Shown here one piece after another: positions 1 through 6,319 of a stretch of 10,360 bases of DNA. The notes under the pieces are model-generated. The model was not told where the DNA came from and did not search any database. It saw only the letters and a list, made by a program, of their open reading frames with translations. The DNA is taken from positions 1 through 10,360 of the forward strand of contig CAAEVD010000005.1 in the NCBI GenBank assembly GCA_900759435.1, read 5' to 3'. The DNA is from an uncultured Collinsella sp. (lineage in GTDB: Bacteria; Actinomycetota; Coriobacteriia; Coriobacteriales; Coriobacteriaceae). Position numbers and translations under genes: made by a program. The stretch's first letter is position 1. Each line of letters opens with the position of its first letter.

Positions 1-127
1 AGATAGTCGAGAGGCGCGGTCTCAAGAAGGAGTAACATCGGGACTTGCAGCGACGGACCTCAGGACGCTCTTACACCACGTCTGCGCGCGCCACCCGTAA
101 CGGAAAGATAGACCCATTTCAAAGCAT

Positions 128-176
128 AAAAATGGGATAGATTTTCCGCCAACAGTCGCCGGAGAAGATCCATCCC
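128..176 (-). terminator. Rho-independent terminator of the DUF2207 gene
   Basis: Read on the minus strand, an imperfect stem of about 15 pairs forms between 176-160 and 148-134 (GGGATGGATC against the matching ATCTATCCC arm, with one mismatch and one bulge). It is followed at once by ATTTTTATG, the T-rich tract expected of an intrinsic terminator. It starts 15 bases after the DUF2207 stop codon. The same stretch also has a second hairpin, CCCATTT (113-119) with AAATGGG (130-136), which could stop transcription arriving from the left on the plus strand, so the element may work in both directions. Seen in sequence; function inferred. Confidence 0.7.
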
Positions 177-191
177 AAAAATCAGAACGCG

Positions 192-2138
192 CTAGAACGT
201 TCCGCCGCCGCCTCCGCCGACGCCGCCGCCTCCGCCGCCCGAGAAGCCGCCGCCACCGCCGCCGCTCGAGCTATCGGAACTCGAAGCCAGCTCGCGGATG
301 GTCTCGTGATACACATCGTTGAACGAATCGAGCGGCGACTCGTTGCCGTAGTGATGGTAATACCACCAGTAGCAGGGGTAGTTGTCGTAGAAATCGTCGC
401 TGTTGCGCAGGTCCGCAGGCACGGCCTCGGCCAGCTGTCGCAGCACTTCTTTCGAAACGCTCAGAGCAACGCCCATCACCAGTAGCTTGTTCCACAAGAT
501 CAGGTCACTGGGGACGGCCTCCTTCAGGCGCGTAAAGTCCTCGAGCCAATGCTTGAGCGCCTTGCAGCGGGCCGCCACCTCGGCGCCCTCCGGCGTGTAG
601 CGGCGGAAGGTGCAGCTCAGGACGAAGCCCACGATCGTGACGGGGATCGAAATCGCAGCAGCAACGACGTTGGCCTCCGCAAAGTCGGTATAGAACAGGG
701 AGCCCAGGATGCTAAAGACAATAATGACGCCGAGAACCAAACCGGCAACCAGAGCGACGCTACCGTCCGATGCGATAAGCTCGCGCCCTTCCAGCTTGCC
801 CTTGACCGTAGTCTGATAGTCCTCGAGCTTGTCGCCAACGGACACAGTGCGCTCGCTAGCGTACTCCTCCAGCTCGCTAAACGTGCGCGAACGGGCTCCG
901 TCCTTATCGGGCTTAACGCCGGCGAAAAAGACCTTGAGCACATCGCGATCGATGCCGTCCTTCTTGGCAGCCTTCCAAGCCTCATCGGTCACTGTGATGC
1001 GATACGTCTGCTCCTCTTTTTCGCGACGGAGCAGACCCTTCTTCTTGGTCTCGGTCGCTTCTTCCAGCTTGATCACGCGGTCGTCGGTCAGCTTCATCAG
1101 TGTGGCGATATATGCCTGATCGGGCACGTCGTTCCAGCTCATAAGAGCTGCAAGCACCGCGGGATGGTCGGCCGAGGGCACATCGCGGAAATATTCGTCC
1201 TGGAAAAGCGGCTTGGGCTTGGGCTTGCGCAGCTTGAGCATAACGATTGTGCCGGTAAAGGCCACCGCCGCAACAACACTTAGCACGGCAAGTGCATTGG
1301 CAATCATGCGAGCGTGAGCGCGGCGGGCGTTAGCTTCGTCGGCCCATTCCTTCTCTTCGCTCAGGATCGTTGACATGCGCTCTTCGCCCGAGGCGGCAAG
1401 CTGCGGCACCCAGTCGCTGGGGAAGGCGATGCGTGCCTCGGCGAATTCGCCCTGATGCACGCCGGGAATGGTATAGGTGACCATGGGCTCGTCCTCATCG
1501 AGCGACACGTCGCCCATCAGCGGACCGTGGCCCCATGCGCGGAAGTTATCGCCCTTGACGGCCGCCGTCCCGGCAGCGGCATTTGCGAAGCGCACTTCCA
1601 TCTCGACATCGTCGGAATCCGCAGACCAGCCGTCGCCCACGAACTTCCAGTAGAGCTCGGCGGTATCGGCCCAGTTCATAACCGCACCGGTCATGGTGTA
1701 GCTCACGTAATAGATCGCGCTGTCGCCGCTCTCGTGGGGGCTGAACACCTTAATCCTTACGCCGTCACCGGCCTGCTCGACCGTGTAGACGCCAGAATCG
1801 CCCTTGTTCGCGCTATCGACTTTGTTAAACGCGGTGTCCTCTTCCTCGACACTCAGCACGTCAACGCCCGCCGTGCCGCCCTGCTGGTTGGTGCCCGTAT
1901 TGATCTCCCAAAACACGCCGTTGATGTCGTCATCGAAATCAAACTGGCGTCCCTCGACAACGGTCAGCGATCCATCGGCCTCGACCGTGGCACTGATGTA
2001 GGTTTGGGTCATGGAGTAGCCGTCGGCGTGCGCGGCGGCAGGCAGCAGCAACAACGCAAGCGCAACGAGCGCGCAGACGGAAGCGAATCGCGCAAACAGG
2101 CGGCGCTGCCGACAGGTTTTGGCAACGGGGGCGTTCAT
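192..2138 (-). CDS. DUF2207 domain-containing membrane protein with glycine-rich tail
   Basis: 648 residues from the ATG at 2138, chosen because AAAGGA lies seven bases upstream on the minus strand; an ATG 69 bases further upstream lacks this. Residues 1-38 form a Sec signal peptide: an Arg-rich start, a long Leu/Ala core, then AHA before Asp. An extracytoplasmic DUF2207-type domain (about 39-255) follows, then a membrane helix near 277-300, a basic cytoplasmic stretch, and a helix pair at about 456-480 and 489-511. The last 25 residues are nearly all glycine with FSG and VGG interruptions, ending in TF. This layout and Gly-rich end are typical of the DUF2207 (YciQ/TPM-like) family, whose biochemical role is not established. 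It appears to be a single-gene unit with its own terminator. Function beyond a membrane-anchored surface protein is unknown. Confidence 0.88.
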   Translation of the reverse strand: MNAPVAKTCRQRRLFARFASVCALVALALLLLPAAAHADGYSMTQTYISATVEADGSLTVVEGRQFDFDDDINGVFWEINTGTNQQGGTAGVDVLSVEEEDTAFNKVDSANKGDSGVYTVEQAGDGVRIKVFSPHESGDSAIYYVSYTMTGAVMNWADTAELYWKFVGDGWSADSDDVEMEVRFANAAAGTAAVKGDNFRAWGHGPLMGDVSLDEDEPMVTYTIPGVHQGEFAEARIAFPSDWVPQLAASGEERMSTILSEEKEWADEANARRAHARMIANALAVLSVVAAVAFTGTIVMLKLRKPKPKPLFQDEYFRDVPSADHPAVLAALMSWNDVPDQAYIATLMKLTDDRVIKLEEATETKKKGLLRREKEEQTYRITVTDEAWKAAKKDGIDRDVLKVFFAGVKPDKDGARSRTFSELEEYASERTVSVGDKLEDYQTTVKGKLEGRELIASDGSVALVAGLVLGVIIVFSILGSLFYTDFAEANVVAAAISIPVTIVGFVLSCTFRRYTPEGAEVAARCKALKHWLEDFTRLKEAVPSDLILWNKLLVMGVALSVSKEVLRQLAEAVPADLRNSDDFYDNYPCYWWYYHHYGNESPLDSFNDVYHETIRELASSSDSSSGGGGGGFSGGGGGGVGGGGGGTF

Positions 2139-2250
2139 AGGCACATCCTTTGTCTGTGATACCAGCAACGCCATTGTCCCACGTTTACGGGCGCACATGA
2201 CGAACATCTAGGCCAGCGGAGTATCAAACGGGACGAAAGTCACGCCCGCG

Positions 2251-2300
2251 GCCGGCACCTGGGGACGTTCCTTATCTGCCGGCAATCTGGGACACTCCTT
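2251..2300. repeat. Imperfect 23-base tandem repeat, period 27
   Basis: Two 23-base units at 2251-2273 and 2278-2300 match at 17 positions. Both begin GCCGGCA and end with a GGGAC...TCCTT block, with four bases between them. They lie in the intergenic region between the divergent DUF2207 and gluQ genes. The pattern resembles dispersed intergenic repeats left by small mobile elements, but no transposase or terminal structure is visible. Confidence 0.55.
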
Positions 2301-2519
2301 GGCATAGCCCGCTCCGGCAATAGATACCACTTCATAGCTCCGTCACAGGTGTAGCGGCTTTGTGTTGCCGCATGAGCACTGATTGAGTCCGCGAGCAAGG
2401 GGCATAAAGCAGTTGAGCGAAAACGGTTTGCCCCTTTGCCGTTCGCTTGAGGATCATGTCCCCCTTTTCCGCGGAAACCCCGGCAGTTGCGAAGAGCTGC
2501 CGGGGTTTCTGTCGTTTGA
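2299..2519 (+). other. Structured intergenic region, possible small RNA or leader
   Basis: No convincing gene lies between 2139 and 2646. On the plus strand there is a weak promoter-like pair (TTGGCA at 2299-2304, TAGATA at 2321-2326, spacer 16). A small hairpin follows (GCGGC 2354-2358 with GCCGC 2367-2371), then two stems that cannot form together: 2395-2404 with 2429-2439, and 2416-2426 with 2439-2447. A perfect terminator hairpin closes the stretch (2475-2508). The order of alternative stems then terminator fits a short regulatory RNA or an attenuated leader, but it matches no RNA family that I recognise. Confidence 0.3.
2475..2508 (+). terminator. Strong perfect hairpin, probable terminator
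   Basis: A perfect 12-base-pair stem, AAACCCCGGCAG (2475-2486) with CTGCCGGGGTTT (2497-2508), closes a ten-base loop. Its right arm ends in TTT and is followed by CTGTCGTTT, so on the plus strand it has a short, interrupted U tract. It lies 138 bases upstream of the gluQ start, so it would end any transcript coming from the left and separate it from the gluQ promoter. Confidence 0.65.
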
Positions 2520-2633
2520 GGGGTTGGGCTGGCGGGCGGCGATCGAGCTATCGAGCCGGTGGTCCGGCACGCGCAACGCGCGGCCTCGGCAACTTGCAGG
2601 CCACGGCAGCGTCTCCCCCACCGCGCCCCGCGC

Positions 2634-2639
2634 TATACT
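2634..2639 (+). promoter_or_regulatory. TATACT -10 element of gluQ, probable leaderless start
   Basis: TATACT ends seven bases before the gluQ ATG at 2647, which would place the transcription start at or within a base of the ATG. No Shine-Dalgarno sequence precedes the ATG (the bases between are CGTCCGC). The -35 position at 2611-2616 is GTCTCC, a poor match. This spacing is characteristic of leaderless mRNAs, which are common in actinobacteria. Seen in sequence; leaderless initiation is inferred. Confidence 0.55.
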
Positions 2640-2646
2640 CGTCCGC

Positions 2647-3666
2647 ATGGATATCAACGCATGCAACATAGCAACACACGCCGTGGCCACGTCGACGGCG
2701 CCCAACAGCAAGCTCGCCCCCGCCCTCGCGCCCGTCGTGGGCCGCTTCGCCCCGTCGCCCTCGGGCCGCATGCACCTGGGCAACGTGTTCAGCTGCCTGT
2801 GCACGTGGCTTTCGGCCCGCAGCCAAGGCGGCAGCATCGTGCTGCGCATCGAGGACCTGGACGATCGCTGCAAGCGCCCGGAACTTGCCGCTCAACTGAT
2901 TGACGATCTAACCTGGCTGGGGCTCGAGTGGGACGAAGGCCCCTACTACCAGCACGATCGCCTGGATCTGTACGAGGACGCCCTGCGCCAGCTGCAAGAC
3001 GCCGGCCTCACCTATCCCTGTTTTTGCACGCGTGCCGAACTCCACGCCGCGAGCGCGCCGCACGCCAGCGACGGCACGCCCATCTACCGCGGCGCCTGCC
3101 GAGGCCTTTCTGCCGAGGAGGTTGCCCGCCGCAGCGCCCTGCGCGCCCCGGCCACACGCCTGCGCGTGCCCACCGTCGACGACCTCGCAGACGACGTGAT
3201 CGAATTCGTTGACCGCACGTACGGAGCCCAATGCGAGGCACTCGCCACCGAGTGCGGCGACTTTTTGGTGCGCCGCAGCGACGGCGTTTTTGCCTACCAG
3301 CTAGCCGTGGTAGTCGACGACGCTGCCATGGGCGTCACCGAGGTCGTGCGCGGATGCGACCTGCTGGGCTCCACGCCGCGCCAGATCTACCTGCAGCATC
3401 TGCTGGGACTGCCCACACCGCACTACGCACATATTCCGCTGCTCATGTCACCGGACGGCCGCCGCCTTTCCAAGCGCGACCGCGACCTAGACCTGGGCGA
3501 GCTCCGTACCCGCTTTGGCACACCCGAGGCACTGCTGGGCTGGCTCGCCGGGCAAACGGGCATCGCGCCGGACACCACGCCGCGCTCTGCCGAGCAGTTG
3601 GTCGAGCGCTTTAGCTGGGATGCTATCCGTGCGCATCGGGATAACATCACTGTAACGGTCGAGTAG
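2647..3666 (+). CDS. gluQ: Glutamyl-Q tRNA(Asp) synthetase
   Basis: 339 residues. The enzyme activates glutamate and joins it to queuosine at the wobble position of tRNA(Asp), in the cytoplasm. It is a truncated glutamyl-tRNA synthetase paralogue: the class I catalytic domain is present, but the C-terminal anticodon-binding domain of true GluRS (about 480 residues) is missing. The HIGH-type motif is PSGRMHLGN (residues 38-46). The zinc site has the GluQ pattern Cys125-x-Cys127-x19-Tyr147-x3-Cys151, and the KMSKS-type motif is LSKR (274-277). The reading frame is open 88 codons further upstream, but the ATG at 2647 is preferred: codon use becomes coherent only there and TATACT lies just upstream. 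Even so, about 30 residues precede the usual family start at VVGRFAPSPSG. Monocistronic, and convergent with the phosphoesterase operon 15 bases away. Confidence 0.93.
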   Translation: MDINACNIATHAVATSTAPNSKLAPALAPVVGRFAPSPSGRMHLGNVFSCLCTWLSARSQGGSIVLRIEDLDDRCKRPELAAQLIDDLTWLGLEWDEGPYYQHDRLDLYEDALRQLQDAGLTYPCFCTRAELHAASAPHASDGTPIYRGACRGLSAEEVARRSALRAPATRLRVPTVDDLADDVIEFVDRTYGAQCEALATECGDFLVRRSDGVFAYQLAVVVDDAAMGVTEVVRGCDLLGSTPRQIYLQHLLGLPTPHYAHIPLLMSPDGRRLSKRDRDLDLGELRTRFGTPEALLGWLAGQTGIAPDTTPRSAEQLVERFSWDAIRAHRDNITVTVE

Positions 3667-3681
3667 CCAGCCATCCCGCCC

Positions 3682-4407
3682 CTACGCAACATCCCAGGGC
3701 TGGAGCTCGTCGCCCAGGCGAACGATGCAGTCGTAGAGCACGGTATGGCGCTCGGCCGGGTTGGCATCCCGATGAAAATGCCCGTAGTACCAGCGCTTGT
3801 AGTCCAAGCGATCTTCCAGCTCATCGAAAAATGCCGTGAGCCGATCGACGGCGGGGCAATTCCAGCCGGGTGCCGGATAGAGCGTGGGCGAGAGCATGCG
3901 CGTAGCGCAGGTGTGGGTAATCACGTAGTCGACCTTCCAGCCCACGCTGTCGAGCTTTGCCCGCGCCTCCTCAAAGTTGCGCTCGTCCGGCAGCTCCTGC
4001 GGCCACCAGCTGGAATAGGGAATGCGATATTCCTTATCCACGCTCGTGGCGCCGCCCATGCTAAAGATCGTTGAGCCGTCGAGCTCAAAAAACTCGCCGC
4101 GCGTCAGGCGCCGTATGGGAGAGGTATCCGACAGGCGCTGCGTCAGCCCACCGTGCCAAAGCTCCATGGGGCGCTCCGCCCAGTGATCGAAACGCTCGTG
4201 GTTGCCGTCGACGAACAGCACGGTATAGGGGCGCGACTCCAGCCAGGCGATATCGGCGCACTCCTCGGCAGAAAAATCCCAGGGAAAGCCAAAGTCGCCG
4301 GCGACGATGAGATAGTCGTCACTCGTCAGACTATCCCCAAGATCCCAGTCGCGCAGCTTTTGCATGTCGACGCCACCGTGAATATCGCCCGTCACATAGA
4401 CCGTCAC
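3682..4407 (-). CDS. Calcineurin-like metallophosphoesterase (second of pair)
   Basis: 241 residues starting with GTG. The dimetal phosphoesterase signature is complete: GDIHG (7-11), GDFG (37-40), GNHE (68-71), a metal-binding His in VITHTC (near 165) and GHFH (209-212). This predicts a cytoplasmic hydrolase of phosphomono- or phosphodiesters using two divalent metal ions; the substrate cannot be read from sequence. The start codon overlaps the stop of the preceding phosphoesterase as GTGA, so translation is probably coupled. No signal peptide is present. Its sequence differs clearly from its neighbour, so this is an old pairing rather than a recent duplication. The stop codon lies 15 bases from the convergent gluQ stop, with no terminator visible between them. 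Confidence 0.88.
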   Translation of the reverse strand: MTVYVTGDIHGGVDMQKLRDWDLGDSLTSDDYLIVAGDFGFPWDFSAEECADIAWLESRPYTVLFVDGNHERFDHWAERPMELWHGGLTQRLSDTSPIRRLTRGEFFELDGSTIFSMGGATSVDKEYRIPYSSWWPQELPDERNFEEARAKLDSVGWKVDYVITHTCATRMLSPTLYPAPGWNCPAVDRLTAFFDELEDRLDYKRWYYGHFHRDANPAERHTVLYDCIVRLGDELQPWDVA

Positions 4408-5042
4408 CGGATTACCACTTCCCTCTTATAGGCTTCGAGATCGTGCTCGACCTGCTCGTCGCCCGTGACGTTGACCCACCACGGCCATTTAACGCAACAT
4501 ACCGGCTCGTCTACCTGCGCAAACCACAACTTGAGCTCATCCAGACTTACCGGGGCGTAGCCGTTAGCGTCCACGCCCACGTCATAGCGCAGCAGCCCCT
4601 GTCTGAGGTTGAACTTGTTGTACGCGCCGCCGCAACTGTGGATATGCCCGTGCAAATGCCAGCCGCCGTGCGACATGCCCTGCCAGTCGGCCATGGGATA
4701 GTGGCTCAGCACGATTTTCTGCCGATCGATCTTGAGCACGCAAATGAGCGGCTCGACGATAAAAGCATCCGCTACGGCAGGCTGCGTCCAGTCTTTGTCG
4801 TGGTTGCCGGGCAGTAGGTGGACGTGTTTACAGACAATGCTTTTGCGCAGCTCATGGGCATCTTGGACCGTCATCTTAAAGCTAAAGTCGCCCAAGATGT
4901 AGAGCTCATCATCCGCAGCGACCTTGCTGTTAATGTTGGCGACCATGGCATCGTTCATCTGCGCAACAGTCGACCAAGGTCTATCGCTAAGCCGTAGCAT
5001 GTTCTCGTGTCCAAAGTGAGTATCGCTGGTAAACCAGATCAC
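4404..5042 (-). CDS. Calcineurin-like metallophosphoesterase (first of pair)
   Basis: 212 residues from a GTG at 5042, preferred because AGGAGG lies five bases upstream and because the family usually begins right before (I/W)FTSDTHFGH. An ATG ten codons upstream at 5072 has AAGGG touching it with no spacing. Motifs: SDTHFGHEN (6-14), GDFS (51-54), GNHD (79-82), a His in VLSHYPM and a C-terminal HGHIH. It belongs to the small single-domain phosphoesterases with the D-x-H...GD...GNHD...H...GHxH set, expected to bind two metals in the cytoplasm; the substrate is unknown. It is the middle gene of the leftward operon, 40 bases after the small membrane protein, and overlaps the next phosphoesterase by four bases. 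Confidence 0.88.
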   Translation of the reverse strand: MIWFTSDTHFGHENMLRLSDRPWSTVAQMNDAMVANINSKVAADDELYILGDFSFKMTVQDAHELRKSIVCKHVHLLPGNHDKDWTQPAVADAFIVEPLICVLKIDRQKIVLSHYPMADWQGMSHGGWHLHGHIHSCGGAYNKFNLRQGLLRYDVGVDANGYAPVSLDELKLWFAQVDEPVCCVKWPWWVNVTGDEQVEHDLEAYKREVVIR

Positions 5043-5082
5043 GGGGACCTCCTGTTGCTGCGGGGTATCCATCCCTTAGGGC

Positions 5083-5322
5083 TTACCCCTCGTTCTTCCA
5101 TCCAAACGGGTCGAGCACCCAAAAGATCAAATCGAGCGCGCCACCGGTCATCATGGCGCCGGCAAGGGCCATGCAAACGTGCAGAGAGCTAGCACTTCGG
5201 AGCACGTCGAATGGCCCCAGAACAGCCAACAGCGCGACCGCTGCACCGGCTACGCACAGCGCAAGGCACGGCCCCGCGTCCTTGACGCACTTCTTTGCGA
5301 GATGCTTGGTGTTATCGCTCAT
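5083..5322 (-). CDS. Small two-helix membrane protein, unknown function
   Basis: 79 residues. Two hydrophobic segments (about 14-35 and 47-68) suggest a helical hairpin in the membrane. The N-terminus is short and charged, with Lys at 6, 10, 11 and 14, and the C-terminus ends DPFGWKNEG. AAGGAG lies ten bases upstream of the ATG. It is the first gene of the leftward operon with two metallophosphoesterases, and nothing but 40 bases separates it from the first of these. I do not recognise the family. The context would allow a membrane partner for the phosphoesterases, but that is only a guess from position. Confidence 0.65.
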   Translation of the reverse strand: MSDNTKHLAKKCVKDAGPCLALCVAGAAVALLAVLGPFDVLRSASSLHVCMALAGAMMTGGALDLIFWVLDPFGWKNEG

Positions 5323-5403
5323 TGGTATCGAACTCCTTAGAGGATTGTTGTTCAGACTCTTGCCGCCGCGACAGGGTGAGCGGCAGGTTAAGTGTCACAT
5401 GTC

Positions 5404-5423
5404 GTGCGGACACGTGCGGACAC
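5404..5423. repeat. Perfect 10-base tandem duplication
   Basis: GTGCGGACAC occurs twice head to tail (5404-5413 and 5414-5423) in the intergenic region between two divergent genes. It could be a replication slip or a pair of protein-binding sites. Confidence 0.5.
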
Positions 5424-5429
5424 CGCCGA

Positions 5430-5471
5430 GTTACCCTACATTTTTAAGATTTTGATATGTTGTTGGGTAAC
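5430..5471. promoter_or_regulatory. Long inverted repeat before the 5491 gene, possible operator
   Basis: GTTACCCTACA (5430-5440) and TGTTGGGTAAC (5461-5471) are inverted copies matching at 10 of 11 positions. They flank a 20-base A+T-rich core that contains a possible -10 element, TATGTT (5456-5461). The element ends 19 bases before the GTG start at 5491. It could be an operator wrapped around the promoter of the small module that follows, or a stem in its mRNA leader. The arms are seen; the role is inferred. Confidence 0.45.
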
Positions 5472-5490
5472 TACTCAGAAGGGAGACATC

Positions 5491-5802
5491 GTGTCCGTCT
5501 TAGAAGATGTCCTGGAAGAGGAATACGCACGTTCGAGGCGCCTCCTCAACCTCATGGAGCAGGAGATTTGCCTCCTTCCAAAGGGCAGCATCCGCATGCG
5601 AAACATAAAGGGCCACGAATACTGTTATCTCAACTATCGAGTTAGCGACAAGGTCAAAAGTGACTATGTCCCTGCTAAAGAGGTTGATGAGCTGCGAGCC
5701 AAAATCGAACGCCGAAGGGCTCTTGCGGCCGCCATCAGAGAACAGAAGCAATCTCAAAAGCAAATCATACGTGCGTTGGGGAGGGTGCGGAATGTTGACT
5801 GA
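5491..5802 (+). CDS. Small coiled-coil protein upstream of a nucleotidyltransferase (DUF6788-like)
   Basis: 103 residues from a GTG preceded by GAAGGGAG. The upstream in-frame ATG at 5392 would add 33 residues with unconvincing composition and would read through the inverted repeat. The protein opens with an acidic/basic helix (VLEDVLEEEYARSRRLL). A conserved-looking middle follows (LPKGSIRMRNIKGHEYCYL, then a VKSDYV patch). The C-terminal half (about 62-98) is rich in Glu, Arg, Lys, Gln and Ala and should form a coiled coil. It resembles the DUF6788 type of small protein found beside nucleotidyltransferase genes in Firmicutes and actinobacteria, and its stop overlaps the next start by 11 bases, as in a two-gene operon. 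Its function is not known. An antitoxin-like or adaptor role is possible only by analogy with such pairs. Confidence 0.7.
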   Translation: MSVLEDVLEEEYARSRRLLNLMEQEICLLPKGSIRMRNIKGHEYCYLNYRVSDKVKSDYVPAKEVDELRAKIERRRALAAAIREQKQSQKQIIRALGRVRNVD

Positions 5803-5931
5803 GCAGCAACGAGCCTTCTTAAAAGTACTCGACCTAGTCGAGGAAGCAAGGTGCATCGACCACGTTATCCTCATCGGGTCCTAGGCGGAATTTGCCTACA
5901 GGCAGGCAATCTCGCTGCCAAAGTGTCCATA
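5792..5931 (+). pseudogene. Truncated nucleotidyltransferase, nonsense mutation at a Trp codon
   Basis: Starts with ATG at 5792, inside the end of the preceding gene and behind GGGGAGG. Thirty codons read up to HVILIGS and then meet TAG (5882-5884). The same frame continues AEFAYRQA after the stop. Nucleotidyltransferases of this type carry GSWAEF at this point, so TAG very probably replaces TGG. After about 5910 the similarity stops and the frame closes at a TAA (5930-5932). The usual protein is about 200 residues, with a DIDFL metal-binding motif that is absent here. The gene is therefore dead both by point mutation and by loss of most of its length. The family assignment rests on the N-terminal motif alone. 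Confidence 0.55.
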
Positions 5932-5952
5932 AACCCACAGAACACCCTAAGC

Positions 5953-6183
5953 TCAAAGCCTACCCATCAAGAAGTCGACTGCAGAGACGATTTTGATGCC
6001 GTCGATGTCGGTCGGATGGCTCCCCCGGCGTACGATAATGATCTTCTCATAACCACCGGTGATCTTCTCGAGCGACCTGAGCTCAAATGGACGCAGCTCG
6101 CGCTTGCGCGTCGCCTCCTCGTCAGTCGACTCTGTAACTTGGATGTCACGAAAGGCAATCAGCTTCTCGAGATATCTCGATTT
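5953..6183 (-). pseudogene. C-terminal remnant of a DUF4143 AAA ATPase
   Basis: A 76-codon frame closed by a stop at each end (TGA at 6184-6186 upstream and TGA at 5953-5955). It reads YLEKLIAFRDIQVTES, then a TRKREL-P-L-x-L-x-I segment, GGYEKIIIV, and ends DGIKIVSAVDFLMGRL. This matches the tail of the ATP-binding proteins carrying DUF4143, where a YIQV strand, a REL-PL-I helix, NY-K-V and GI-DFL occur in the same order. Full proteins have about 400-450 residues, so the AAA+ domain and most of DUF4143 are missing, and no start codon or ribosome binding site precedes it. It points away from, and abuts, the broken nucleotidyltransferase, so the junction near 5910-5950 is probably a deletion or rearrangement scar. 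Confidence 0.6.
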
Positions 6184-6219
6184 TCAAGAACCGTCCAGCC
6201 GTTCATCACTCGCCCCAAT

Positions 6220-6275
6220 TTGCAAGTTTTTCTCATGGGATGATAAGAACTTGCGATTCTTGCAAGTTTTTCTCA
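6220..6275. repeat. 16-base direct repeats with inner inverted repeat
   Basis: TTGCAAGTTTTTCTCA occurs at 6220-6235 and again at 6260-6275, a period of 40 bases. The second copy also forms a perfect inverted repeat with the bases before it: AACTTGC (6248-6254) and GCAAGTT (6262-6268), spacer seven. The block lies between the ATPase remnant and the next gene relic. It may be an old promoter/operator or a recombination footprint. Confidence 0.55.
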
Positions 6276-6319
6276 CGTTATGGCACGATCTTGCATGCTC
6301 ACCGCGGTCCATTTGCAGC

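Noticed and set aside
3..35. Possible last codons of a plus-strand gene (ending GLKKE then TAA)
   Set aside because: Only ten codons are visible and another frame is also open to 100; too little to call a gene.
549..1283. Long plus-strand open frame opposite the DUF2207 gene (also 1455-2159)
   Set aside because: Shadow frames in GC-rich coding DNA; no ribosome binding site and no domain-like sequence, while the opposite strand encodes a coherent protein.
2383..2646. 88-codon upstream extension of gluQ
   Set aside because: It would translate through the perfect terminator hairpin at 2475-2508, shows no family similarity, and a -10 box lies right before the ATG at 2647.
5882..5884. TAG in GS-TAG-AEF as a recoded codon
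   Set aside because: The reading frame closes again at a TAA (5930-5932) and family similarity ends by about 5910, so this is a pseudogene rather than programmed readthrough.
5792..5931. The broken nucleotidyltransferase as the missing AbiEii partner of the AbiEi gene
   Set aside because: It lies over 3 kb away on the other strand, in its own operon with a different small gene, and its GSWAEF-type motif suggests another nucleotidyltransferase family.
6220..6275. CRISPR array
   Set aside because: Only two 16-base copies, no further units and no cas genes.
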